Below, piece after piece: positions 38,519 through 47,288 of a DNA stretch of 64,000 nucleotides; position 1 is the stretch's first letter, and each line of letters starts with the position of its first letter. Origin of the DNA: an uncultured Mollicutes bacterium (GTDB lineage: Bacteria > Bacillota_I > Bacilli_A > RFN20 > CAG-288); assembly GCA_900539865.1 (NCBI GenBank), contig UQDS01000001.1, forward strand, positions 202,995 to 266,994, read 5' to 3'. The notes below the pieces were generated by a model. The model did no database searches. It saw only the letters and a list, made by a program, of their open reading frames with translations, and was not told where the DNA came from. Position numbers and translations under genes: made by a program.

Positions 38519-38885
38519 TATTAATCATGTTGATGATTTCTCCGATTAGTACTGATTTTATCAACAATCTAAACTTCTCACTTTGAAACTATAAGATCTT
38601 AAAAGACTATTTTTGTAGTAAGAAAAGGCAAGGTGTTTAAGCGTGATTTGAGTCCACAAAACACCAAAAAAAATCATTCTTCTTTTACCATTAGTTTTTT
38701 ATCTAGTGATCTCCAATATACACATCACTTAAAGTCATATCAATGGGAAAATTCATAAAAATACTTGCCATCATGGCTCATGAAAAATTGACTAAGTACA
38801 AGTGAACTATGCTGTAATAGCGATAAAATTATTAACTGCTAATTACTCACGTATTATGATTTATGCAAAGAAGCATTAACCGAAC

Positions 38886-39275
38886 ATGTCAAATGTGAGA
38901 AATACGATTAAGGCAAATTCAAAAGGTAAGCTGTCATGGTCGTTTTTACAAATTCTTTTTGCATCCCTTGTGCTGATAGCAACTATATTATATTTTTGTC
39001 CGCTAAAATATGTTCAAGTTTTGAATCATCCCGGCATTTATTATAGTGTTTTCAAAGCAATCGATATTGAGTATCAATGGATTCTCATAACTTCGTTAGT
39101 CTTGAACCTATTTTATATCTTGTATTCATATTTTTCTTTTATAAAATTTAAAAAGATTCCTAAAACAAATCTTGAAATTATAGATTCCGTTTTATTTATT
39201 CTATGTATTCTCTTCATCATTTTAAATTTTGTTTTTGCATTTGTATATTCACACAACTATCCAAAATCTTATTGA
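38886..39275 (+). CDS. Small three-TM membrane protein
   Basis: A 129-residue hypothetical protein with hydrophobic segments at about 20-38, 66-88 and 101-123. No Shine-Dalgarno precedes ATG 38886. It stands alone between clpB and nth, in AT-rich DNA. It could be real but weakly expressed, or a remnant. No family was recognised. Confidence 0.4.
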   Translation: MSNVRNTIKANSKGKLSWSFLQILFASLVLIATILYFCPLKYVQVLNHPGIYYSVFKAIDIEYQWILITSLVLNLFYILYSYFSFIKFKKIPKTNLEIIDSVLFILCILFIILNFVFAFVYSHNYPKSY

Positions 39276-39481
39276 TAAATATAATACTTTAAGAATGATT
39301 ATTTCTTAAATTCTGTTGATTCGTGATAGAAAAAATTCAGATAATTGAGATACTACGAAGGAATAATTTAAAACATTAGATGAAAATTATATCGATGTAA
39401 TAACAAATGAACGCTTCTCCGAAAATCAAATATTAATTGCGTTTATAAAATAAAAACTATTTGTCCAAACAAGCACAATTG

Positions 39482-39527
39482 AAAAGGTACCCTATCCTCG
39501 CGTCTAGGAATTAGGGTACCTTTTTTT
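39482..39527. terminator. Terminator, plus-strand strong, possibly bidirectional
   Basis: AAGGTACCCTA pairs with TAGGGTACCTT around a 17-nt loop. It has T7 on the plus side and a short T-run on the minus side, just beyond the nth stop. Confidence 0.8.
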
Positions 39528-39530
39528 ATC

Positions 39531-40163
39531 TTATTTTTTCTTTTTAAAATAACGGCAAACATCACGTAAAGGACAAATTTCACATTTTTCAGAACGGGCA
39601 GTACAAATGTTCCTTCCTAACAAGATAAATTGTCGATGCAGATGAATAAAAGAAGGAACATCAAAGATCTTTTCTAACTTGTTTTCCGTCTTAGTTGGAT
39701 CGTAACTTTCCGGGACGATTCCTAAACGATGAGTAACGCGAAGGACATGCGTATCAACCGGAATGTATGGATAATTATAATATTCTGCAAGAACAACTCC
39801 CGATGTCTTGTATCCAACACCTGGAAGCTTTTGTAACTCTAAGCGATCTGTAGGAACATGACCGTCATATTGTTCCAACAAAATTTTTGCAGTTTTAATT
39901 AAATATTCTGTCTTTGATTTTCCCAACCCTACCTTTTTGATGCAAGCGTGAATTTCTTCTCTTCTCTCTTGGGTGTAATCTTCGAGTTTTGGAAAATTCA
40001 CAAAGAGTTTTGCAGTAGCTTCATTGACAGACACATCCGTTGCTTGTGCAGATAATATCACTGCAAAAAGAAGTTGCCAATCGCTTTCAAAATTAAGAAA
40101 TGTTTTTGTTTCCGGATATAGTTCTTCAAGCTTTAAAGCGATGAAGGTACAGGTTTGATTCAT
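39531..40163 (-). CDS. nth: Endonuclease III (Nth)
   Basis: Base-excision repair DNA glycosylase/AP lyase for oxidised pyrimidines. It is 210 residues, with the helix-hairpin-helix LPGVGYKT carrying catalytic K119 and VDTHV with catalytic D137. The C-terminal 4Fe-4S cysteines follow the C-x6-C-x2-C-x5-C pattern (CTARSEKCEICPLRDVC). It follows dnaD with a 1-nt gap, the same order as in Bacillus. Confidence 0.97.
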   Translation of the reverse strand: MNQTCTFIALKLEELYPETKTFLNFESDWQLLFAVILSAQATDVSVNEATAKLFVNFPKLEDYTQERREEIHACIKKVGLGKSKTEYLIKTAKILLEQYDGHVPTDRLELQKLPGVGYKTSGVVLAEYYNYPYIPVDTHVLRVTHRLGIVPESYDPTKTENKLEKIFDVPSFIHLHRQFILLGRNICTARSEKCEICPLRDVCRYFKKKK

Positions 40164-40164
40164 C

Positions 40165-40803
40165 TTAATTTTCCCAACCTTTGCTGTCCATTGCGCGGCT
40201 CATCGCATCATTTTTTCGATCGTTTTCATCGATGGTAGAGACACCGATGTTCTTTCTAGAAGCGCTTCGCTCCATCTCTAAAATGAAGTGATCCGCATTG
40301 TTAAAAGAGATGTGACCATTTTTTGTCAAGGAACGCTTACAAGCTTCCTTTACCATCGTCTCATCGGCTCCTTCTTTCAGCCACGACATCACGCGATCTT
40401 TTTCCACAGGAGAAAGAGGTCCTCCGATGCTTTCTAAATAAGAGTAAAGGTTTTCAGAGACAACGTTCGTGACGCTATCGCTCCCACGCAAGGTGAGATC
40501 CTTGATTTCTTCACGAAATAAGCGAAGCTTGAATTCTTCTATGCTGGAATAGAAATTGACACCTTCCTGGACGATGGTGATGATTTTTTTATTCATCAGT
40601 TTTGAAAGAGAGGTATCGATATCATCTTTAGCACACTTCATGTAGGGACTTAAAATATCGCAAGTGACTAAAGTCTTTTCTTGCATATCCAGAACCGCCT
40701 CGCTTACAAAAAGGACCATCACATCGATTTCGTTGAGATCATAATGAAGATATTTCTTGACCAGAAGGCTTTTCCAGTCGATGTCTTTTAATGTAATATT
40801 CAT
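40165..40803 (-). CDS. dnaD: DnaD-family primosome/replication initiation protein
   Basis: A 212-residue DnaD homologue. The N-terminal winged-helix domain (about 1-95) is followed by the DDBH2 domain (about 115-180), with the pattern LYSYLESIGGPLSP, VMSWLKEGADETMVKEAC and the late FNNADHFI. It helps load helicase with DnaA, DnaB and DnaI in Firmicutes. The start has AGGAGGAA upstream and TATAAT at 40827-40832 (minus), so a dnaD-nth operon starts here. Confidence 0.88.
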   Translation of the reverse strand: MNITLKDIDWKSLLVKKYLHYDLNEIDVMVLFVSEAVLDMQEKTLVTCDILSPYMKCAKDDIDTSLSKLMNKKIITIVQEGVNFYSSIEEFKLRLFREEIKDLTLRGSDSVTNVVSENLYSYLESIGGPLSPVEKDRVMSWLKEGADETMVKEACKRSLTKNGHISFNNADHFILEMERSASRKNIGVSTIDENDRKNDAMSRAMDSKGWEN

Positions 40804-40834
40804 ATTTCCTCCTGATAACTTATCTCATTATATC

Positions 40835-40866
40835 AAAAAAAGTGTCTTAACGATGTAAGACACTTT
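40835..40866 (-). terminator. Terminator of the cca-hup-der-cmk side
   Basis: Minus strand: AAAGTGTCTTA / TAAGACACTTT, 11-bp perfect stem with 6-nt loop, followed by T-rich TTTTTTGAT. It lies directly after the CCA-enzyme stop at 40871. Confidence 0.88.
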
Positions 40867-40870
40867 AAAT

Positions 40871-41536
40871 TTAAATATTCAGATTTAACACCTCTACAAT
40901 TTCGTTTATCGCCTCATTAGGGCACTTTCTAAGCTCTTCTTTCACTTTTTCTATATTGTGAGGATAGCAAAGGAGGCTTTTTGTCTCTTCTATTGCCTTT
41001 TCTAAGCTTTTATCAAAAGAGAAATTCAATTCATAAGAAAAGCGATAAGCGCGTAAAATGCGAAGCGGATCTTCTTTAAAGCGAATGACAGGATCACCAA
41101 TCACGCGCAATGTTTTATTCTGTAAATCTTTTAATCCGTTTCCGGTAGGGTCAAGTATTTCAAAGTTTTTATCGACATAGAAAGCGTTGATTGTAAAATC
41201 ACGTCTTAACGCATCGATTTTGTAATCTTTGATAAAAGAAACTTTCTGAGGATGGCGAAAATCGCTGTAATCTTCTTCTTTGCGCAAGGAAGCAATCGTC
41301 ACGTGAATGAAATCTTTGCGAAAGCTTGTGGTTCCATATCGCGGAAAATAAAGTGCATCCTCAAATAAGCAGTGGACATCCACAGGATCCATTGCTGTTG
41401 CAAAATCCATATCATCACTATTGCGACCCAAAAGAAAGTCGCGGACAAAACCACCGACAAGATAGGTGTCTTCTTTCAGTGTTGACATGACTTTATCAAA
41501 AACGCTAAGTTGTTTATCATTCAATGTTATCTTCAT
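40871..41536 (-). CDS. CCA-adding/poly(A) polymerase head-neck domain protein, short
   Basis: A 221-residue nucleotidyltransferase. The class II tRNA nucleotidyltransferase motifs are present: LVGGFVRDFLLGR, the metal pair DMDFA (DxD), RRDFTINA, GxxDLQNKTLRVIGDP and EDPLRILRAYRF (flexible loop/neck). It ends soon after the neck, so the body and tail of a normal 400-residue CCA enzyme are absent. All three tRNAs in this window encode CCA, so its job may be repair or polyadenylation. Start ATG 41536 is chosen because residues before it do not resemble the family. Confidence 0.85.
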   Translation of the reverse strand: MKITLNDKQLSVFDKVMSTLKEDTYLVGGFVRDFLLGRNSDDMDFATAMDPVDVHCLFEDALYFPRYGTTSFRKDFIHVTIASLRKEEDYSDFRHPQKVSFIKDYKIDALRRDFTINAFYVDKNFEILDPTGNGLKDLQNKTLRVIGDPVIRFKEDPLRILRAYRFSYELNFSFDKSLEKAIEETKSLLCYPHNIEKVKEELRKCPNEAINEIVEVLNLNI

Positions 41537-41562
41537 AAAAAATGCCGCCTGAAAGACGGCAT
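41537..41562 (-). terminator. Hairpin plus T6 abutting the CCA-enzyme start codon
   Basis: Minus strand: ATGCCGTC pairs with GGCGGCAT (one G-T pair), followed by TTTTTT and then immediately ATG 41536. It resembles an intrinsic terminator for hup, but its 3' arm carries AGGCGG, the only candidate ribosome-binding site for the next gene. Confidence 0.65.
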
Positions 41563-41579
41563 AAATAAGTGATAGTGAA

Positions 41580-41888
41580 TTACTTTTCGGCGTTGACCAA
41601 ATCCTTGAGAGTCTTAGAGGGTTTGAACTTGACAGCCTTAGAAGCAGGGATGTTGATCTTTTCTGCTTTGTTAGAAGGATTGACACCAACTCTAGCAGGA
41701 CGATCGACTAATTCAAACTGACCAAAGCCAGCAATTTTGACGATGCCATACTGAGGATCGTTGAGACCAGCAGCGATATAAGCGAAGACCATTTCAACAG
41801 CTTTTAATGCTTCGCCCTTCTGCATTCTGCAACCAGCAGCTAATTGTTCTGCTAATTCTTCTTTTCTAATCATGTTTTTTTCAGCCAT
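41580..41888 (-). CDS. hup: HU-family DNA-binding protein
   Basis: Histone-like architectural DNA-bending dimer, 102 residues. IRKEELAEQLA and the helical dimerisation half are followed by GFGQFELVDRPARVGVNPS (the DNA-contacting arm) and KAVKFKPSKTLKDLVN. It is slightly longer than classical HU (90) at the N terminus (MAEKN). Start ATG 41888 has GGTAGGT upstream. An upstream in-frame extension to 41945 does not match the family. Confidence 0.93.
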   Translation of the reverse strand: MAEKNMIRKEELAEQLAAGCRMQKGEALKAVEMVFAYIAAGLNDPQYGIVKIAGFGQFELVDRPARVGVNPSNKAEKINIPASKAVKFKPSKTLKDLVNAEK

Positions 41889-41994
41889 AAAATTTGACCT
41901 ACCTTTCTTAATTAAAAAAATAACACATTGTTTTCTCGATTTCAATTTTTTTCGATAAATAGTGATGTTTTTTCAATTTGCAAAGAGATAAAAC

Positions 41995-43326
41995 TCAGTT
42001 GGAGCCAGGGATTCCTTCTCGTTTACCACGGATGAGAAGCTTGATTGGACAATTGGTAAAACCAAATTGTTCACGGATGACATTTTCAAAATAACGCTGA
42101 TAAGAGAAGTGGAAATAATTCGGGTTATTACAGAAGACAACAAAAGTCGGAGGGACATCTTTTGTTTGAGTTGCATAGGTAATCTTAAGACGTCCGCCAT
42201 TGAAATTAGGGGCTTCATTGTCCATCTGCGCTTTTAAAATGACAGAATTCAACAAAGAAGAGGGAACAGTTTTATGAATGGTCTCGTTGACTTGATTCAG
42301 AGCTTCGAAGATGCGTTGCACATTGCTGCCTGTCAAAGCAGAGACAAAGACAACTGGCGCAAAATCTAAGAACTTGAAATACGCCTTCAATTCTTTTTCA
42401 AAATCGCGCTGATCGCTTTGACCGTGGCTGTGTAAATCCCACTTGTTGACTACGATGATCACAGGTTTGTTGTGATCAATCGCATAAGAGCTCACATGGA
42501 CGTCTTGAGCGACAAGGCCTTCCGAGGCATCGATCAGCAAAAGAATAATATCTGCACGCTTGCAAGCATCGGCAGAGCGAATCAGAGCAAATTTATCCAA
42601 ATCTTCCTCGACTTTTCCTGGACGTTTAATGCCGGCAGTATCAATCATGACATACTTTTGTCCATCGCGTTCAAATTGAATATCCACGCTGTCTCTCGTC
42701 GTTCCAGAAAGAGGAGAAACAATCACTCTTTCATGACCGATAATACGGTTTGCCAACGAAGATTTTCCGACATTAGGACGGCCAAGGAGAGCAAAAGTCA
42801 GAGCACCCTCATAGGGGTTTTCTTCCACTTCTGGAAGTCTCTGGATAATTTCATCTAAGAGATCGCCAACACCTAAACCGTGTTCCGCAGAAACCGGGAA
42901 AGGATCTCCGCAACCAAGCGAATAAAAATCGTAACTATTTCCGATGAGAGTATTGTCGTCGATCTTATTGACAACCAAAAGAACTTTTTTCTTATAAGGA
43001 AGAAGTTTTTTCGCGACAAATTTATCATTGTTTGTCAAACCGACTCTTCCATCGACTACAAAAAGAATCACGTCTGCTTCTTGGCAGCCTAATTCCACCT
43101 GATTTTGGACCTCTTTTTGGAAAGGAATGTTCTCTTCCGTAATTCCGCCGGTATCAATCAAAGTAAATTCTTTATCTAACCAGTGACCCGTACCATAATT
43201 GCGGTCTCTTGTAATGCCAAACTGACGTCCAGTGATCTCTTGGCGAGAGTCGGACATACGGTTAAAAAGTGTGGACTTACCACTGGAAGGTGAACCGATT
43301 AAGGCGACAGTTCCATAACGTTTCAT
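41995..43326 (-). CDS. der: Ribosome-assembly GTPase Der (EngA)
   Basis: Double-GTPase needed for 50S maturation, 443 residues. GTPase domain 1 has an atypical P-loop GSPSSGKST plus DTGG and NKID. Domain 2 has canonical GRPNVGKSS, DTAGI and NKWD, followed by a KH-like domain. Start ATG 43326 (AGGTG 8 nt upstream) is preferred over GTG 43335. The gene's 5' end overlaps or abuts the cmk stop. der next to cmk is a common Firmicute arrangement. Confidence 0.95.
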   Translation of the reverse strand: MKRYGTVALIGSPSSGKSTLFNRMSDSRQEITGRQFGITRDRNYGTGHWLDKEFTLIDTGGITEENIPFQKEVQNQVELGCQEADVILFVVDGRVGLTNNDKFVAKKLLPYKKKVLLVVNKIDDNTLIGNSYDFYSLGCGDPFPVSAEHGLGVGDLLDEIIQRLPEVEENPYEGALTFALLGRPNVGKSSLANRIIGHERVIVSPLSGTTRDSVDIQFERDGQKYVMIDTAGIKRPGKVEEDLDKFALIRSADACKRADIILLLIDASEGLVAQDVHVSSYAIDHNKPVIIVVNKWDLHSHGQSDQRDFEKELKAYFKFLDFAPVVFVSALTGSNVQRIFEALNQVNETIHKTVPSSLLNSVILKAQMDNEAPNFNGGRLKITYATQTKDVPPTFVVFCNNPNYFHFSYQRYFENVIREQFGFTNCPIKLLIRGKREGIPGSN

Positions 43327-43327
43327 A

Positions 43328-43993
43328 TCATGCACCTACTTTCTTCTGGAAGAGTTCAATGATTTTATCAATCTCTTCTTCAATCGTCATATCGGAAGTG
43401 TCTAATAAAATTGCATCTTCCGCCTGACAAAGAGGGGAGGTTTCGCGATGAGAATCGATATAATCTCTGCGGATTAAATCTTCTTTGATCTCTTCTAACG
43501 AAGCTTCTCGTCCCTTTGCAATATCTTCTTTATAGCGTCTTAAAGCGCGAGATTCCACGCTGGCAACCTGATATACTTTCAAGGTTGCGTCCTTTAAAAC
43601 TACAGTTCCAATGTCACGTCCATCCATGACAACCGATTCATCCTTTGCCATATCACGTTGAATTTCAACCAATTTTTCACGTACGCAGGGGTGCGCACAA
43701 GCAAAGGAAACATTGTTGGTGACATCTTTTGCACGGACGCGTTCTGAGACATCTTCTCCATTTAAATAAACATGACCGTTTCGATCTTCACGGATGTGAA
43801 CTTCATCCAAAATTATTCTTGCATCTTCTTCGCTTTTCGGATCCAAACCTTTGTTTAACATCATCAAAGTAAAAGCGCGATACATCGCCCCGGTATCCAC
43901 ATATAAAAAATCCAAAGCTTTGGCAACACCTTTTGCCGCAGTGGATTTTCCGCTTGCCGCTGGGCCGTCGATAGCAATTGCATATTTTTTCAT
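43328..43993 (-). CDS. cmk: Cytidylate kinase
   Basis: Phosphorylates CMP/dCMP to the diphosphate. It is 221 residues; the P-loop is DGPAASGKST (about 9-18), and the CMP-binding residues and DGRDIGTVV are present. RRDYIDSHRETSPL fits the C-terminal lid. It overlaps the der start, implying a coupled operon, and follows the small tail-anchored protein by one base. Confidence 0.97.
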   Translation of the reverse strand: MKKYAIAIDGPAASGKSTAAKGVAKALDFLYVDTGAMYRAFTLMMLNKGLDPKSEEDARIILDEVHIREDRNGHVYLNGEDVSERVRAKDVTNNVSFACAHPCVREKLVEIQRDMAKDESVVMDGRDIGTVVLKDATLKVYQVASVESRALRRYKEDIAKGREASLEEIKEDLIRRDYIDSHRETSPLCQAEDAILLDTSDMTIEEEIDKIIELFQKKVGA

Positions 43994-43994
43994 A

Positions 43995-44378
43995 TCAGAA
44001 CACCTCCAATAAGACTAAAATGATAAAAATGAGAAAGGCGACAACGACAAGAGAGACAGAAACCCAAATACTGACTTTAGAAGGCGATACTTTTTTCTTA
44101 CCTTCACGCTTCACGTTTTGATATTTGCGTTTCATTTCTTTTTCTTGCGCATGGGAATCGTATTTCCGATTGTCATCTAAGAGCTCTTCAATCGAAAGCG
44201 TCAGGGTATTACGTTTAATACCCTTTTCGTTTGTCTCGTTTTCTACACTAGAAACAGATACTTTTTCTTCGTTTTTCTCTGTTTCAGCATTTGTCAAACG
44301 AGAAAATGAATAATTGTCGATGTTTGAGATCTGCTTTCGAAGATCTTCATAAAGTATTACGCGGCTCTTCTCTTCCAT
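43995..44378 (-). CDS. Tail-anchored membrane protein, 127 residues
   Basis: No known family was recognised. A long charged cytoplasmic region (residues 1-95, rich in Lys, Glu, Ser) is followed by a single C-terminal hydrophobic helix (about 100-125) near the very end. It is the first gene of the cmk-der-hup-cca block, with a 1-nt gap to cmk. Such proteins often tether partners to the membrane, but no partner is evident. Confidence 0.65.
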   Translation of the reverse strand: MEEKSRVILYEDLRKQISNIDNYSFSRLTNAETEKNEEKVSVSSVENETNEKGIKRNTLTLSIEELLDDNRKYDSHAQEKEMKRKYQNVKREGKKKVSPSKVSIWVSVSLVVVAFLIFIILVLLEVF

Positions 44379-44470
44379 ACAATCACCATACCTTAAATAT
44401 TATATAAAAAACAAAGGTCAATTCCTACATTAGAGCAAAACAAAATGAAGCGATAAAGATGAGAAATGAC

Positions 44471-44499
44471 TTGTAAAAATTGTTGTTTTTTCTTACAAT
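44471..44499 (+). promoter_or_regulatory. Promoter of tRNA-Thr
   Basis: TTGTAA (44471-44476), 17-nt spacer, TACAAT (44494-44499). The overlapping TATAAT at 44499 lies too close to the tRNA start to be used. Confidence 0.6.
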
Positions 44500-44508
44500 A
44501 TAATGCAT

Positions 44509-44584
<76 letters not shown>

Positions 44585-44595
44585 TCAACCAATTT

Positions 44596-44619
44596 CTCGG
44601 CAATCGCCGAGTTTTTTTA
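44596..44619 (+). terminator. Terminator of tRNA-Thr
   Basis: CTCGGC-AATC-GCCGAG followed by T7. Confidence 0.93.
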
Positions 44620-44631
44620 TTGTATTTCATC

Positions 44632-44656
44632 GAAAAGGGGAGGAAAATTCCTCCCC
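44632..44656 (-). terminator. Terminator of the ribosomal superoperon
   Basis: Minus strand: GGGGAGGA / TCCTCCCC stem about 20 nt after the rplQ stop, followed by TTTTCG. The stem is strong but the T-run is short. Confidence 0.75.
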
Positions 44657-44675
44657 AATTTAATTTTATTGAAAA

Positions 44676-45083
44676 TTAGTCAACAAAAGCTAAGAGAGCC
44701 ATCGGAGCATTGTCGCCACGACGGTTTTCAAGCTTGAGGACTCTGGTGTAACCACCGTTTCTGTCCTTGTACTTCGGTCCATAGACATCGAAGAGCTTCT
44801 GGAGAGCATCTTTGCCAGTCTTAGGATCGACAAAACCTTGTTCACGAACGAAAGCAGCAGCTAATCTGCGGGAAGCAAGATCACCTTTCTTTGCATAGGT
44901 GACAAGTCTTTCAGCTTCCTGCTGAGCGCGCTTTGCAGTGGTTAACGTGACTTTGACACTTCCGGAGATGATGAGCTGAGAAACGACGTTTCTGAGCATA
45001 TTCTTTCTCTTGTCAGAAGTATAACCGGCCTTAAAGCGGACACCGCCTTTGCCGTGCACATTTCTTCTACCAATTGTACCCAT
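44676..45083 (-). CDS. rplQ: Ribosomal protein L17
   Basis: Large-subunit protein near the exit tunnel, 135 residues. The family start pattern is present (RNVHGKGGVRFKAGYTSDKRKNMLRN here replaces the usual RKLGR...AMLRN, a divergent N terminus), then the TTxxRAQQEAERLVTYAK segment. It is the last gene of the superoperon, 16 nt after rpoA, and is followed by a terminator. Confidence 0.96.
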   Translation of the reverse strand: MGTIGRRNVHGKGGVRFKAGYTSDKRKNMLRNVVSQLIISGSVKVTLTTAKRAQQEAERLVTYAKKGDLASRRLAAAFVREQGFVDPKTGKDALQKLFDVYGPKYKDRNGGYTRVLKLENRRGDNAPMALLAFVD

Positions 45084-45099
45084 AGTAGTTTACCTCACT

Positions 45100-46083
45100 T
45101 TACTTCTTGGTATTGTCGTCTCTCTGTAACGATAATCCGAAAGATTCTAACTTATCGAGAATTTCCTTGTAAGATTTCTTACCAAGGTTACGAACAGTCA
45201 TCAATTCGTATTCTTTCATATTGCAGAGATCCTGAACGGTCTTGATACCATTTCTCTTCAAGCAGTTGTAAGAACGGACGCTTAAATCGAGGTCTTCTAA
45301 GATCATGGAGTTGTATTTGTTCTCCGGTTTCTTCTTAGTGATAGACATGACAGCGGCATTCTTGACAGCATCATTGAGATTTTCGAAGACTTTGAAATGT
45401 TCATCTAAGATCTTAGCGGCGAGTGCAACAGAATCAGTCGCATTCATAGAGCCGTTAGTATCAACAGTGATGATAAGCTTTTCAAAGCTGGCATCATGGC
45501 CAACACGATAAGGTTCGACTTGGATGTCAACCTTTTCGATCGGGGAGAAATTAGAATCAACAGCAATTCTACCGAGGTTCCAATTTTCTTCTTTGTTTTC
45601 TTCAGCGGTGACAAAGCCACGGCCTTTCTTGGCGTGGAGCGTCATCTTGATGTGTCCGCCAGCGGCGAGGTGGCAAAGGACCATGTCAGGATTGACAACA
45701 GAAACCATATCAGGGCAAAGAATATCTCTTGCCTTGATTTCTTTTCCGTCCTTATCTTCACCTTTGGTGTGGACATCGAGCTTTAATTTGTAATCTGCGT
45801 TTTCATCATCAGATTGGTCAGCAAGAACAAGGTCCTTAATGTTGAGGACGATCTGAGTAAGGTCTTCGACAACACCTTCAAGAGCAGTGTACTCGTGACG
45901 TGCGCCTTCGACTTCGATGGCATAAACGGCAAGTCCAGGTAAAGAAGAGAGTAAAACTCTTCTCATCGCATTGCCGATTGTGACACCATAACCTTTTTCA
46001 AGAGGAGCAATGGTGAAACGTCCAGAATTGTCAGTAACATCGGATTTACCGATATCAAATTTCGGCTGTAAAAATTCTTTCAT
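45100..46083 (-). CDS. rpoA: RNA polymerase alpha subunit
   Basis: A 327-residue alpha subunit. The N-terminal dimerisation domain has PLEKGYGVTIGNAMRRVLLSSLPG, and the C-terminal domain has DLDLSVRSYNCLKRNGI and TVRNLGKKSYKEI (UP-element contacts). It sits between rpsK and rplQ as in Bacillus, with a 47-nt gap to rpsK. Confidence 0.98.
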   Translation of the reverse strand: MKEFLQPKFDIGKSDVTDNSGRFTIAPLEKGYGVTIGNAMRRVLLSSLPGLAVYAIEVEGARHEYTALEGVVEDLTQIVLNIKDLVLADQSDDENADYKLKLDVHTKGEDKDGKEIKARDILCPDMVSVVNPDMVLCHLAAGGHIKMTLHAKKGRGFVTAEENKEENWNLGRIAVDSNFSPIEKVDIQVEPYRVGHDASFEKLIITVDTNGSMNATDSVALAAKILDEHFKVFENLNDAVKNAAVMSITKKKPENKYNSMILEDLDLSVRSYNCLKRNGIKTVQDLCNMKEYELMTVRNLGKKSYKEILDKLESFGLSLQRDDNTKK

Positions 46084-46129
46084 TCCAAGTTCTCCTTTAA
46101 TTCACTGAAATTTATTACGATTCTCAAGT

Positions 46130-46525
46130 TTAGCCACGAGGTCTCTTAGGCGGACGGCAGCCATTGTGCGGAATCGGAGTAACGTCAGCGATGGAGAGGA
46201 CTTTAAGACCAGCAGCTTCTAAAGCTCTGACAGCAGTCTCACGGCCCGGACCAGGTCCTTTGATTTCGACATCAACGGACTTTAAACCTCTTTCCACACA
46301 GGACTTGGCAACATTGCCAGCAGCGAGCTGTGCAGCAAACGGAGTGGACTTTCTAGCACCGGAATAACCGGAAGTACCAGCGGAAGCCCAAGCGATGACC
46401 TTACCAGTTTCATCGGAGATAGAAACGATGGTATTGGAGTAAGAAGCGTGGATGTGAGCAACACCCTTTGTAAACGTAAGTTTCGCTTTTTTCTTACGAA
46501 TTGTGGTTTTCTTTTTATCTGCCAT
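46130..46525 (-). CDS. rpsK: Ribosomal protein S11
   Basis: Small-subunit platform protein, 131 residues. Signature [27 protein letters not shown] and the C-terminal [18 protein letters not shown] are present. It sits between rpsM and rpoA; GGGAGG precedes the ATG. Confidence 0.98.
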   Translation of the reverse strand: MADKKKTTIRKKKAKLTFTKGVAHIHASYSNTIVSISDETGKVIAWASAGTSGYSGARKSTPFAAQLAAGNVAKSCVERGLKSVDVEIKGPGPGRETAVRALEAAGLKVLSIADVTPIPHNGCRPPKRPRG

Positions 46526-46544
46526 TTTACTTTAACCTCCCAGA

Positions 46545-46919
46545 TTAGAGAGTAGCCTTCTTGTGGTTGGCAACTGTCTTTCTCGGACCCTTGCAGGTAC
46601 GAGCATTTGTCTTATCTCTCTGACCGCGGCAGGGAAGATTTCTCTTATGTCTCTGACCACGGTAGGTTCCGATTTCCTGAAGTCTCTTGATGTCTAAAGC
46701 GACCTGTCTTCTCAAGTCACCTTCAACGACATACTTGCTAACTTCGTTACGGACAGCAGTGAGTTCTTCCTCAGTGCAATCCTTTACTCTCTTGGTGCCT
46801 TCGACCTGAGCGTCAGCACAAATTTTCTTTGCAGTGGTAAGTCCGATACCATAGATGTAGCGGAGAGAGTAGACCAACTGTTTATCGTTCGGAATATCAA
46901 CGCCAGCGATTCTAGCCAT
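46545..46919 (-). CDS. rpsM: Ribosomal protein S13
   Basis: Head protein contacting P-site tRNA and 50S bridges, 124 residues. It starts [18 protein letters not shown] and has YIYGIG with the H2TH region. The basic C-terminal tail has [15 protein letters not shown]. Confidence 0.98.
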   Translation of the reverse strand: MARIAGVDIPNDKQLVYSLRYIYGIGLTTAKKICADAQVEGTKRVKDCTEEELTAVRNEVSKYVVEGDLRRQVALDIKRLQEIGTYRGQRHKRNLPCRGQRDKTNARTCKGPRKTVANHKKATL

Positions 46920-46937
46920 ATTATCCTATTCCTTTCT

Positions 46938-47051
46938 TTAACCTTGTCTCTGCTTATGTTTGGGATTGGAGCAGATGACCATAACGCGTCCCTTGCGCTT
47001 AATAACTCTGCATTTATCGCAGATCGGCTTAACTGAAGCTCTAACTTTCAT
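46938..47051 (-). CDS. rpmJ: Ribosomal protein L36 (zinc type)
   Basis: Only 37 residues, starting [17 protein letters not shown]. The CxxC...C...H zinc ligands are intact (CDKC, ICSNPKH), so it is the zinc-containing form. It lies 18 nt after infA and before rpsM, as in Bacillus, with AAGGAG before the ATG. Confidence 0.96.
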   Translation of the reverse strand: MKVRASVKPICDKCRVIKRKGRVMVICSNPKHKQRQG

Positions 47052-47069
47052 GTTAGTTTCTCCTTTGTA

Positions 47070-47288
47070 TTATTTGTATCGGTAAACGATGCAGCCATTA
47101 GTGACATCATACGGGGAGATTTCCACAGTAACACGATCCCCGGGCAAAATACGAATTTTGTTCATTCTCATCTTGCCAGAGATTCTGGCTCTGATTACTG
47201 CGCCACCGTCAAGTTCTACCGAAAACTTTTCGGCGGGAAGAGATTCACGAACAACCCCCTCCATTTTAATGAAATCTTCTCTGCTCAT
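47070..47288 (-). CDS. infA: Translation initiation factor IF-1
   Basis: A 72-residue OB-fold protein blocking the A site during initiation. [18 protein letters not shown] and [18 protein letters not shown] match the family. The start overlaps the map stop by 4 nt (ATGA). Confidence 0.97.
   Translation of the reverse strand: MSREDFIKMEGVVRESLPAEKFSVELDGGAVIRARISGKMRMNKIRILPGDRVTVEISPYDVTNGCIVYRYK

Larger units (their letters stand above)
38317..38885 (+). other. Intergenic region with two terminator-like elements
   Basis: 569 nt without a supported gene. It contains the clpB terminator (38328-38395) and a second, compact terminator at 38496-38517 with no obvious upstream gene. Otherwise it is AT-rich sequence with stop codons in all frames. 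Confidence 0.55.
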
